Assembly (NCBI GenBank): GCA_002068015.1
Contig: MVRV01000182.1
Location: 1-64,000, forward strand
Source: Smithella sp. PtaU1.Bin162
GTDB lineage: Bacteria > Desulfobacterota > Syntrophia > Syntrophales > Smithellaceae
Direction: 5' to 3'
Length of the DNA stretch: 64,000 bases
The notes under the pieces were generated by a model, which was not told the origin of the DNA, made no database searches, and was given only the letters and a program-made list of their open reading frames with translations. The position numbers and the translations under genes are program-made. Below are positions 7,840 to 16,190 of the stretch, piece by piece. Every line of letters begins with the position of its first letter. Position 1 is the first letter of the stretch.

Positions 7840-9768
7840 CTAAACCGGGGAAATTTTAGCCTGCCCGGTTAAATTTGCAGCCAGATTTTCCAATTCGTTC
7901 CAGCGATGATATGCATAGTCCAGATCTTTATCCAGTTGAGCCAGCCTGTCGCTTGCGGTCCTGATTTTTGCGCCGTCGTTTTTTGCATAGAAGGTGGGAG
8001 AGTTTAAAGTGAGCGCCAGCTCCCGCTTCTCCTCTTCCAGTAGATCGATTATTTGCGGCAGTTCTTGAAGTTCGCGAGTCTCTTTAAAGGAAAGCCTGCG
8101 TTTCTCCGCCGGGAGCTTTTCTTTTTTGTTTTTTTCTTCCTTTGTTACTGTTTTGGATGAATCTACCCGAACCGTGCGTTGCGCAAGCCAGTCATCGTAA
8201 CCGCCGATGTACTCCTGCAGTTGCCCTTCGCCTTCAAAGACGATTGTGGAAGTCACCACGTTGTTGAGGAATGACCGGTCATGGCTTACCAGCAGAATTG
8301 TGCCTTTATATTGCAGCAGCCGGTCTTCTAAAAGTTCCAGCGTTTCGGTGTCCAGATCGTTGGTTGGTTCATCCAGTACCAGCACATTGGAAGGAAGGCT
8401 GAAAAGTTTTGCCAGTAGTAATCGATTACGTTCCCCGCCGGAAAGAGATTTGACCTGTGACATGATTTGTTCCGGAGGGAAGAGGAAATCCTGGAGATAA
8501 CCAATGATATGACGCGGTGAGCCGTCTATAAATACTGTGTCGTTGCCGGAGGCGATATTGTCCTTGAGTGTTTTTTCTTCAGCGAGTTGTGCCCGTAGTT
8601 GATCAAAATAGGCGGTTTGTATTCCGGTGCCCAGGCGGATACGGCCGTTTTGTGGCAGGAGTTCGCCGAGCAGGATTTTAAGGAGAGTGGTCTTACCGGA
8701 ACCATTGGGTCCGATAATGCCTACTTTATCGCCGCGGATTATCAAAGTAGAAAACTTTTCGACGATTTTTTTGTTTTCATAGGCAAAATTGATATTTTCA
8801 GCCTCCACAACTACCTTGCCGCCTCTTTCGGCCTCCTGAATGGCCAGCCGCGCGAGGCCTGTCCGACTCTGCCTTCGGGCACGTTCCCGGCGCATCTGCT
8901 CAAGAGCACGAACCCTGCCTTCATTACGGGTTCGCCGCGCTTTGACACCCTGGCGAATCCAGTCTTCCTCTCTGGCCAGTTTTTTGTCAAAATTCTGCCA
9001 TTGCTTCTCTTCCGCTTCCTGCATTGCCTGCCGGCGTTCGAGATACGTGCTGTAATTACAGGAAAATGATATTAGTTTCCCCCGGTCAATCTCCACGATG
9101 CGTGTGGCCAATTTCTGGAGAAACGCACGATCATGGGTTACAAATATAATGGTTTTATCATATTTCCGCAGGAATTCCTCCAGCCAGAGTATGGCATTTA
9201 TATCCAGATGGTTTGTAGGTTCATCAAGTAGCAGGATATCGGGATTGGTTACCAGTGCCCGGGCCAGGAAAACCCGGCGTTTCATTCCTGCTGATAAATG
9301 ACTGAATTCGGCATTTTCATTAAGGCCGGTTCGGGTAATGATTCTTTCCACTTGCAGGTGGTAATTCCAGGCGCCCACTGCTTCCATACGGTGCTGGACA
9401 CTATCTAATTTTGCCAGTAATTCATCGTTATTGCCGCTCCGGGCAAGCTGCAAGGTGAGGCAATGATAATTTTTTAACAATTCCATATACTTTATGCCGC
9501 CTGCGGCTACTATATCATAGACAGTGCCCGGCAGACCATCCGGGACATCCTGCTGCAGACGATTTATACTGATCTCGTTGCTTTTAGTAATATTACCCGT
9601 ATCCGGAACGATTTCGCAGGCAAGCATTTTCATCAAAGTGGACTTACCGGAACCGTTTCTTCCCAGAAGGCCGATTCTTTCACCGGCTTCAATTTGGAGT
9701 GTAGCTGCTGACAGCAGTTGCGGCCCTCCAAAACTTACTGAAACATTATTAATCCACATTAATCCCAT
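7840..9768 (-). CDS. uup: ABC-F family ATPase, Uup-like
   Basis: A 642-residue soluble protein with two ABC domains and no membrane part. Walker A motifs are GRNGSGKST (near residue 36) and GPNGSGKTT (near 356); signatures are LSAGMKRR and LSGGERNR; Walker B motifs are followed by DEPTNHLD and DEPTNDLD. The linker between domains is rich in Arg and Glu. The C-terminal extension (about 545-642) is a Lys/Glu-rich coiled coil as in Uup. ABC-F proteins act on ribosomes or DNA repair intermediates. The N-terminal ATG lies next to ABC domain 1. Uup is preferred over other ABC-F subfamilies because of the C-terminal coiled coil. Confidence 0.85.
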   Translation of the reverse strand: MGLMWINNVSVSFGGPQLLSAATLQIEAGERIGLLGRNGSGKSTLMKMLACEIVPDTGNITKSNEISINRLQQDVPDGLPGTVYDIVAAGGIKYMELLKNYHCLTLQLARSGNNDELLAKLDSVQHRMEAVGAWNYHLQVERIITRTGLNENAEFSHLSAGMKRRVFLARALVTNPDILLLDEPTNHLDINAILWLEEFLRKYDKTIIFVTHDRAFLQKLATRIVEIDRGKLISFSCNYSTYLERRQAMQEAEEKQWQNFDKKLAREEDWIRQGVKARRTRNEGRVRALEQMRRERARRQSRTGLARLAIQEAERGGKVVVEAENINFAYENKKIVEKFSTLIIRGDKVGIIGPNGSGKTTLLKILLGELLPQNGRIRLGTGIQTAYFDQLRAQLAEEKTLKDNIASGNDTVFIDGSPRHIIGYLQDFLFPPEQIMSQVKSLSGGERNRLLLAKLFSLPSNVLVLDEPTNDLDTETLELLEDRLLQYKGTILLVSHDRSFLNNVVTSTIVFEGEGQLQEYIGGYDDWLAQRTVRVDSSKTVTKEEKNKKEKLPAEKRRLSFKETRELQELPQIIDLLEEEKRELALTLNSPTFYAKNDGAKIRTASDRLAQLDKDLDYAYHRWNELENLAANLTGQAKISPV

Positions 9769-10032
9769 AAATAATATCTCGCTCTTTTTTATCTCGGTGA
9801 AAAAAATGTTCCACTCGCAACATCACTTATCACATTCTTTGGCTTACCGCATCATTCATCGTTAATTTTGGACTTTTACAGAACCGGAAAGAGACATTGT
9901 TGATATAATAGTATAATTAAGGTATCAGCTGGATGCATTCCACATTAATAGTTTTAAAATATGGGCAAATAACAGCGGGCAAATCCGAAAAATACCCTTT
10001 AACTCTGTATACTGTGAAAACAAATATTTTAC

Positions 10033-10061
10033 TTGACAAACAAATCAAAGTTGCATAGCTT
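10033..10061 (+). promoter_or_regulatory. Sigma-70 promoter of rplM-rpsI
   Basis: TTGACA (10033-10038), 17-base spacer, TAGCTT (10056-10061), giving a short leader to the rplM ATG at 10098. The remaining divergent gap (9769-10032) is AT-rich without other recognisable features. Confidence 0.65.
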
Positions 10062-10097
10062 GCATCTTTAAATTTTTATTACTTGGTGGTTTTTATT

Positions 10098-10526
10098 ATG
10101 AAAACTTATATGGCAAAAGCTGAGAAAATTAACAGCGAATGGTATATGGTGGATGCGTCGGGTAAAGTACTGGGGAGATTGGCTGCGGAAATAGCTCATC
10201 GTTTGCGCGGTAAACACAAGGCCATTTACACTCCGCATACCGATACCGGTGATTTTGTTATCGTCGTCAATGCCGAAAAAATTATGCTGACCGGTAAAAA
10301 ACTGACCGACAAAACCTATTATTCTTATTCAGGCTATCCCGGCGGATTAAGAGAAACGAGGGCCGGAAAAATGCTTGCCGAAAAACCGGAGAATTTGATC
10401 CGTATTGCTGTGCAGGGAATGTTACCTAAAACCAATCTGGGCAGAAAAATGCTGAAGAAACTGAAAATTTATAACGGCAATGCTCATCCGCATGAAGCCC
10501 AGTGCCCGCATGTTTTAACGGTTTAA
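10098..10526 (+). CDS. rplM: 50S ribosomal protein L13
   Basis: Large-subunit ribosomal protein, 142 residues, the same length as E. coli L13. Matches include [42 protein letters not shown] and [21 protein letters not shown] segments (read in parts). The ATG at 10098 is preferred over an upstream TTG at 10083 because it aligns with the family N-terminus MKTY and has GGTGG at a suitable distance. Co-transcribed with rpsI, as is usual. Confidence 0.97.
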   Translation: MKTYMAKAEKINSEWYMVDASGKVLGRLAAEIAHRLRGKHKAIYTPHTDTGDFVIVVNAEKIMLTGKKLTDKTYYSYSGYPGGLRETRAGKMLAEKPENLIRIAVQGMLPKTNLGRKMLKKLKIYNGNAHPHEAQCPHVLTV

Positions 10527-10568
10527 TTTTTTAAAATAATTTTATTATTTCTGAATTTTGGAGAAGAT

Positions 10569-10967
10569 ATGACACAGACACAACAACGTTTTTATGCAAC
10601 CGGTAAGAGAAAAAGCGCCATAGCCCGCGTCTATATGAAATCGGGCAGTGGTAATATCGTAGTGAATAAAAGAAGCTATGAAGAATATTTCACTCGTCCC
10701 AGTTTAAAGATGATTATTCGTCAGCCTTTGGAGATTACCGGGAAAAACGGTCAATTTGATCTGTATGTCAATGTAAGTGGCGGCGGAGTTGCCGGCCAGG
10801 CCGGAGCGGTAAAACATGGAATTTCCAAAGCACTTTTGGAATATGATGTTCAGTTGAGGCCTATTTTAAAGAAGGCCGGTTTCTTAACCAGGGATGCACG
10901 GTCTAAAGAAAGAAAAAAGTACGGTCAACCGGGCGCAAGGAAAAGATTCCAATTCTCCAAGCGTTAA
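10569..10967 (+). CDS. rpsI: 30S ribosomal protein S9
   Basis: Small-subunit ribosomal protein, 132 residues. It has the N-terminal [12 protein letters not shown] motif and the conserved basic C-terminus ending in FQFSKR, whose last residues reach the P-site tRNA in ribosome structures. It has GGAGAAG just upstream and lies 42 bases after rplM. A hairpin with a T-run follows the stop. Confidence 0.97.
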   Translation: MTQTQQRFYATGKRKSAIARVYMKSGSGNIVVNKRSYEEYFTRPSLKMIIRQPLEITGKNGQFDLYVNVSGGGVAGQAGAVKHGISKALLEYDVQLRPILKKAGFLTRDARSKERKKYGQPGARKRFQFSKR

Positions 10968-10973
10968 ATTACA

Positions 10974-11000
10974 GGGGGGCTTCGAGCCTCCCTTTTTTTT
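10974..11000 (+). terminator. Terminator after rpsI, directly before argC
   Basis: Stem GGGGGGC (10974-10980) / GCCTCCC (10986-10992) with one G-T pair, loop TTCGA, then eight T. It ends only 11 bases before the argC start, so it may act as a partial terminator or attenuator between ribosomal-protein and arginine genes. Confidence 0.8.
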
Positions 11001-11011
11001 GGGGTTTTATA

Positions 11012-12046
11012 ATGAAAACAGCTATATTTGGAGCCAGTGGTTATACCGGGCAGGAGCTTATCCGGATTTTGTCGGGACATCCCGAAGTGTCACTTACCGC
11101 CGTTACATCGAGACGATTTGCCGGCAAAGAGATTGCAGAAATATTTCCATCTCTGCTGGGAATCACTTCGTTAAAATATCAGGATACGGCACCGGAAGAA
11201 ATAACAAAAATAGCTGATATTGTTTTTCTGGCCCTGCCTCATGGTGTTTCCATGGAAATAGCTCCCGTTTTCATTCGGGCCGGGAAGAAGGTGATTGATC
11301 TGTCCGCCGATTACCGTTTGCGGGATCTAGGCACTTACGAAAAATGGTACGGCAAGCATGTGAGCGCCGGTCTATTTAAGAATGCAGTCTATGGAATTCC
11401 AGAACTTTACAGGGAAGAGATCAGGGAGACGGCACTTGTCGCCAATCCCGGTTGCTATCCGACCAGTATTATTCTGGGATTGGCCCCGGCTTTAAAAAAT
11501 AAACTCCTGGATGTAAATACAATTATCGCGGATTCCGCTTCCGGTGTCAGCGGGGCAGGCCGGGAACCGCAAATCGGATCGTTGTTTGGTGAGGTTGACG
11601 GCGGATTTAAAGCATATAAAGTCGGGAAACACCGGCACACTCCCGAAATAGAACAGGAATTGAACAGGTTGGCCGGGGGAAAATTTGTAATTTCTTTTAC
11701 GCCGCATTTACTTCCCGTAAAACGGGGGATTTTGAGCACGATTTATGCGTCTTTAAAGAAGGATATTTCTATTGCCGATTTGTATTCTCTTTATTCATCT
11801 TTTTATACTGCGGAAAAATTTGTGCGTATATGCCCTGTCGGTACATTTCCCAATATTTCTTCCGTTTGCGGGTCCAACTTTTGTGATATTGGTCTTGCCG
11901 TTGATCCGCGGACAAAAAGAATAATTATTATTTCGGCAATTGATAATCTGATTAAAGGAGCGGCCGGGCAAGCCGTGCAGAACATGAATATACTTTGTAA
12001 CTGGAAAGAAGATACGGGATTGCAGATGGCCCCGCTTTATCCTTAA
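11012..12046 (+). CDS. argC: N-acetyl-gamma-glutamyl-phosphate reductase
   Basis: NADPH-dependent reduction of N-acetylglutamyl phosphate to the semialdehyde in arginine synthesis. The 344-residue protein has the N-terminal nucleotide-binding motif GASGYTGQEL (7-16) and the catalytic Cys148 in NPGCYPTS, plus the GKHRHTPEIEQ and FTPHLLPVKRGI segments typical of the type-1 enzyme. The rplM-rpsI-argC order is familiar from Geobacter and relatives (family knowledge). The rest of the arginine pathway is not in the window. Confidence 0.96.
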   Translation: MKTAIFGASGYTGQELIRILSGHPEVSLTAVTSRRFAGKEIAEIFPSLLGITSLKYQDTAPEEITKIADIVFLALPHGVSMEIAPVFIRAGKKVIDLSADYRLRDLGTYEKWYGKHVSAGLFKNAVYGIPELYREEIRETALVANPGCYPTSIILGLAPALKNKLLDVNTIIADSASGVSGAGREPQIGSLFGEVDGGFKAYKVGKHRHTPEIEQELNRLAGGKFVISFTPHLLPVKRGILSTIYASLKKDISIADLYSLYSSFYTAEKFVRICPVGTFPNISSVCGSNFCDIGLAVDPRTKRIIIISAIDNLIKGAAGQAVQNMNILCNWKEDTGLQMAPLYP

Positions 12047-12067
12047 ATAAATTCCTGTTGGAGAACT

Positions 12068-13534
12068 ATGCCAGTAAATATATTTCATACGGCAACGAGA
12101 AAAAAAGAAACCTTTAAACCGGTGAATGACGGGATGGTTGGTATTTACGTTTGTGGAATTACGGCTTACGATATATGCCATATCGGTCATGCCCGCGCCG
12201 CCGTCGTTTTTGACGTAGTTGTAAGACACTTAAGGGCGCGCGGTTACAGGGTGACCTATGTTAAAAATTTTACCGATATTGATGACAAAATTATCGATCG
12301 TGCCAAGAAAGAAGGAGTTGCCTTTACGGACATATCCGAAAGGTTCATCAAATTTCATAATGACGATATGGCTGCCCTCGGTGTAGAGACACCAACCATA
12401 ACCCCTAAGGCGACTGAACATATGGATGACATGATCGCACTCATCGGCGTGCTTGTAGAAAAAGGATTTGCTTATGCCGTCGACGGCGATGTGTATTTTG
12501 CAGTAGATAAATTTCATCAATACGGCAGGCTTTCCGGGCGTAACCTGGACGAGATGCTTGCCGGCGCGCGTGTTGATGTCAACGATAAAAAGAAAAATCC
12601 GATGGATTTCGCACTGTGGAAGGCCAGTAAAGAAGGTGAACCTTTCTGGGAATCACCCTGGGGCAAGGGCCGGCCGGGCTGGCATATTGAATGCTCGGCA
12701 ATGAGCAGGCGGTACTTAGGGGAAACTTTCGATATTCACGGCGGTGGCGAAGATTTGATTTTTCCGCATCATGAAAATGAAATCGCCCAGTCCCAGGCGG
12801 CGACAGGCAAGCCTTTGGCCAATTTCTGGATGCACAACGGCTTTGTCAAAATCAATTCCGAAAAGATGTCGAAGTCGCTGGGCAATATTTTCCCCATCAG
12901 GGAAATCTTGAAAAATTACCACCCGGAAGTTTTACGCCTTTTTATGCTGCAGAGCCATTACCGCAGCCCGGTTGATTATTCCACGGATTCTCTCAATGAA
13001 TCCAGAGCGGGATTGATCCGATGCTATGCAGCGCTGCAGCAGATCAAGGAAATTCCGGAAGTATCGGCCGGTAATGACGAAACTTCGACCGGAGTAAAGG
13101 ATTATATCGATAAAATAACCGAAGCAGTGGAAAACTTTGACGCAGCCCTTGATGATGATTTCAACACGGCACGCGGCCTGGGTTATGTTTTTGAGGTGGT
13201 GAGGCTTGTTAATAATTCTGCAATTGCGGGGAAAAATGCAGCGACCGAAAGTAAAGCCGCAGTTTTCCGGGAAGCCAAAAAAGCGTTCGAGCATTTTGGC
13301 GCAATTTTAGGCATTTTCCGGGATGATCCGGATCAATTTTTTGCAAACGACAAAAAAATGGAATGCGGTAAAAGAGGCCTCAACATGGCGGAAATTGAAG
13401 ATTTGATTAAAGGCAGACAAGAAGCAAGAATCGCCCGGAATTGGGAAAAAGCCGATGAAATTCGCAACAGGCTCGCCGCTCTTCATGTTTTACTCAAGGA
13501 TTCCAAGGAAGGCACCACCTGGTCGATAGAATAA
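12068..13534 (+). CDS. cysS: Cysteinyl-tRNA synthetase
   Basis: Charges tRNA-Cys. The 488-residue protein shows the class I HIGH motif (CHIGHARA), the KMSKS motif (KMSKSLGN near residue 267), the first zinc ligand Cys29 in YVCGITAYD, WHIECSAM with a further zinc ligand, and GGEDLIFPHHENE. The C-terminal anticodon region ends in ARNWEKADEIRNRL. It starts 22 bases after argC with GGAGA upstream and is likely co-transcribed. Confidence 0.97.
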   Translation: MPVNIFHTATRKKETFKPVNDGMVGIYVCGITAYDICHIGHARAAVVFDVVVRHLRARGYRVTYVKNFTDIDDKIIDRAKKEGVAFTDISERFIKFHNDDMAALGVETPTITPKATEHMDDMIALIGVLVEKGFAYAVDGDVYFAVDKFHQYGRLSGRNLDEMLAGARVDVNDKKKNPMDFALWKASKEGEPFWESPWGKGRPGWHIECSAMSRRYLGETFDIHGGGEDLIFPHHENEIAQSQAATGKPLANFWMHNGFVKINSEKMSKSLGNIFPIREILKNYHPEVLRLFMLQSHYRSPVDYSTDSLNESRAGLIRCYAALQQIKEIPEVSAGNDETSTGVKDYIDKITEAVENFDAALDDDFNTARGLGYVFEVVRLVNNSAIAGKNAATESKAAVFREAKKAFEHFGAILGIFRDDPDQFFANDKKMECGKRGLNMAEIEDLIKGRQEARIARNWEKADEIRNRLAALHVLLKDSKEGTTWSIE

Positions 13535-13546
13535 CCGCAGATTGAG

Positions 13547-13708
13547 AGGCTGTTGAAAAGGGCTCCCGGCATGCGCCGGGCAGGCATCTGCGGAGTAAAT
13601 CCGGCGAATGCCGGATACGCTTCGGCTCTCACTGCTCACGTACTTCTAAAGTACGCTCCGCTGCTCGATCCTCGCGATGCCTTGCAGCTAAACCTTTTTG
13701 AACAGCCT
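13547..13708. repeat. MITE-like palindromic element with terminal inverted repeats
   Basis: About 162 bp between cysS and ctp. Ends form an imperfect inverted repeat: AGGCTGTTGAAAAG (13547-13560) and CTTTTTGAACAGCCT (13694-13708). Inside are nested stems: GGCATC/GATGCC (13583-13588 / 13676-13681), CCCGGC-atgc-GCCGGG (13565-13580), ATCCGGC-gaat-GCCGGAT (13599-13616) and CGTACTT-cta-AAGTACG (13639-13655). No coding capacity. It accounts for most of the 304-base gap between cysS and ctp. Confidence 0.75.
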
Positions 13709-13800
13709 GTAAAAGGGAGGTTTTTCATCAGCCCCATTGATCCGGGTTTTCATTTTTAAAATCTCCGAAATATATGGAAAATATCAGGAAAGATGATATA

Positions 13801-13828
13801 ACCATACCGATTATATTTTCGGTATGGT
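13801..13828. promoter_or_regulatory. Perfect 10-bp inverted repeat before ctp
   Basis: ACCATACCGA (13801-13810), 8-base AT spacer, TCGGTATGGT (13819-13828), ending at the ribosome-binding region of ctp (ATG at 13839). It could be an operator or an mRNA hairpin that hides the ribosome site. No T-run follows, so a terminator is unlikely. Confidence 0.5.
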
Positions 13829-13838
13829 GAGGATTATT

Positions 13839-15158
13839 ATGAAAAAAATATTTAATAAGTGGTCTTGGTTGATTCTTATTCTTCTGGGAGGGTTTGTCCT
13901 TATCGGACCTCATACAGACAGCCTGGTATCCGCTCTGGATAAAGGGATATATAAAGACATCAAGACGTTCAATGAAGTTTTTGACATGGTCAAGAAAAAT
14001 TATGTCGATGAAGTCGAACCTCAGTCTCTGATTCAGGGCGCTATCAATGGCATGGTGAAAACCCTTGATCCTCACAGCGCTTTTATGAACGCCGATATGT
14101 ACAAAGAGCTGGAGGTGGAAACACAGGGACGTTTCGGCGGCATCGGCATCGAAATCACTCTTCTGAAAGATGTTCTGACAGTTGTTTCGCCGATCGAGGA
14201 TACGCCCGCTTATAATGCCGGTATAAAGTCAGGCGATCAGATCATCAAAATTGACGGCAAGTCCACCAAGGATATTACGATTATGGAGGCCGTCAAAAAA
14301 ATGCGCGGACCCAAAGATACCAAAGTAACAATTACCATCATGCGGGAAAATGCAGCCAAACCTAAAGACTTCGTTTTGACGCGCGCCATTATCCAGATCA
14401 AGAGCGTCAAAGCTAAAACCTTGGAGGATAATATCGGTTATATAAGAATAGCTTCTTTTCACGAAAGAACGTCGGATGATTTGCGCAATGCCTTGAAGGA
14501 AGTAACGGAAAAGTTATCTCCTCTGAAAGGTCTTGTTCTGGATTTAAGAAATGATCCCGGTGGATTATTGATTCAGGCGATAGAAGTTTCGGACATGTTT
14601 TTGAAATCAGGGATAATTGTTTCCACCCGAGGCCGGACCAAAAACATGGAGTCGAAAACAAACGCGCGGGACAATGGCAGTGAAATAACCTGTCCTATGG
14701 TTGTTCTGGTCAATGAAGGTACGGCAAGCGCCGCCGAAATTGTTGCGGGCGCCCTGCAGGACAACGGGCGGGCGTTGATTGTGGGAACACAGACATTCGG
14801 CAAAGCCTCGGTGCAGACAATAATTCCTCTCGAGAACGGTGCAGCGCTGAAACTTACCACTGCCCGTTATTATACACCGAAGGGCCGTTCCATCCAAGCG
14901 GAAGGAATCAAGCCGGATATAGTTGTCAAATATTTAAGGCAGACTGAAGATTTGACGGATAACGGCTGGGATGATCGAATTCGGGAAAAAGACTTGAAGG
15001 GTCATATTAAACCGGCGAAGGAAGACGGCACCAAACTCGACGAGAAACAAATTAAAGCGATCAAGGATTCTTCCGATCTGACCAAGGATAATCAGTTAAA
15101 AACGGCAATTGATATCTTAAAAAGCTGGGATATCATGAAAAAGAATCTGAACAGTTAA
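13839..15158 (+). CDS. ctp: Carboxy-terminal processing protease (S41 family)
   Basis: Periplasmic serine protease of the Ctp/Prc family, which trims C-termini of envelope proteins and peptidoglycan enzymes. The ATG at 13839 (GTGAGG upstream) gives 439 residues; an ATG at 13824 is in frame but worse placed. It has an N-terminal membrane/signal segment, a PDZ domain (GRFGGIGIEI, GIKSGDQIIKIDGKST), and the catalytic core with Ser in EGTASAAEIVAGAL and Lys in FGKASVQT. It is followed by an envelope gene set (deacetylase, TPR lipoprotein, second lipoprotein). Confidence 0.93.
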   Translation: MKKIFNKWSWLILILLGGFVLIGPHTDSLVSALDKGIYKDIKTFNEVFDMVKKNYVDEVEPQSLIQGAINGMVKTLDPHSAFMNADMYKELEVETQGRFGGIGIEITLLKDVLTVVSPIEDTPAYNAGIKSGDQIIKIDGKSTKDITIMEAVKKMRGPKDTKVTITIMRENAAKPKDFVLTRAIIQIKSVKAKTLEDNIGYIRIASFHERTSDDLRNALKEVTEKLSPLKGLVLDLRNDPGGLLIQAIEVSDMFLKSGIIVSTRGRTKNMESKTNARDNGSEITCPMVVLVNEGTASAAEIVAGALQDNGRALIVGTQTFGKASVQTIIPLENGAALKLTTARYYTPKGRSIQAEGIKPDIVVKYLRQTEDLTDNGWDDRIREKDLKGHIKPAKEDGTKLDEKQIKAIKDSSDLTKDNQLKTAIDILKSWDIMKKNLNS

Positions 15159-15192
15159 TTTTCCGGCAAACCGAGTTATTGAATATTAACTT

Positions 15193-16155
15193 ATGAAACT
15201 ATTAAAAAGTTTCTTCAAAGGACTGCTGCTATTTTTGATGATTGCTTCTCTTGCCGCTATAATTTACGTCTTGCAATGGGAAGAAGAGCCGCCGGAGATG
15301 AAGCAGCCGAAGAAAGAAGTAAACCAGGCGGAACCAGCCAAAGCGGTTTTACCGAAAGCACAGAAGGATAAAACAGTAAAGGAATCAACTGTTGCGCCTT
15401 CCAGAGTACCGGGGAAAGAAAAAGAGAAAATAGTCGTATCCAGTATCGGGAAAACCATCCAGACGCGTCAACTGGCGATAATTATCGACGATATAGGCAA
15501 TGACCTGGGTCCGGTAAGGGAGCTTTTGAAAATCGACGCCGATATAACCTTTGCCGTTATGCCTCTTTGCAATCATACGCGTGAGGCGGCGGAGATATTG
15601 CATAAGGCCCGCCGGGAAATACTTTTACATCTGCCCATGGAGCCAGCTTCCTATCCCCGGGAAAAGCCGGGTGCGGGCGCCCTGTTTACCGATATGAATA
15701 ATCAGGAACTTTTATTCCAGCTCAACAAAAACATGGCTGCGGTTCCCTATATCTCCGGTGTCAATAACCACATGGGATCTAAATTCATGGAGGATGAAGA
15801 GAAGCTGAAGGTGATTTTTGAAAATTTAAAGAAAAAGAATCTGTTTTTTATTGATTCACGCACAACGCCAAATTCCAAAGCTTCATCTGTTTCGGAAAAA
15901 ACAGGTTTGCCGCTGGCTTCCCGCAGGATATTTCTTGATAACAGCCGCGACTATGAGGCAATTTATAAGATACTTACCGAAATAGCCCACGAAACGGCAG
16001 ACGGAGATGTTGCCCCGCTTATCATAATCGGCCATCCCTATCCGGAAACTATCCGGGCCATTAAAGAAGCGACTAAAATTTTACGGGCAAAAGGAGTTGT
16101 TATTGTTCCTGTTTCCCGACTGGTAAAGAATAAAGCGCCGCAGGGTTCTTCGTGA
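15193..16155 (+). CDS. Divergent polysaccharide deacetylase family protein (YibQ-like)
   Basis: A 320-residue protein with an N-terminal membrane anchor (about 7-27), a Lys/Pro/Glu-rich linker to about residue 90, then a NodB-fold domain of the divergent deacetylase type: QLAIIIDDIGND near 95, LLHLPMEP, VNNHMGSKFM, FIDSRTTPNS and IIGHPYPETI near 275. The membrane anchor suggests action in the periplasm; the substrate is unknown. The pairing with ctp is seen in many proteobacteria (family knowledge). Starts 34 bases after ctp. Confidence 0.85.
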   Translation: MKLLKSFFKGLLLFLMIASLAAIIYVLQWEEEPPEMKQPKKEVNQAEPAKAVLPKAQKDKTVKESTVAPSRVPGKEKEKIVVSSIGKTIQTRQLAIIIDDIGNDLGPVRELLKIDADITFAVMPLCNHTREAAEILHKARREILLHLPMEPASYPREKPGAGALFTDMNNQELLFQLNKNMAAVPYISGVNNHMGSKFMEDEEKLKVIFENLKKKNLFFIDSRTTPNSKASSVSEKTGLPLASRRIFLDNSRDYEAIYKILTEIAHETADGDVAPLIIIGHPYPETIRAIKEATKILRAKGVVIVPVSRLVKNKAPQGSS

Positions 16156-16190
16156 ATTGCATTTCCGGTTGAAGAGAATAATTATTTCTT

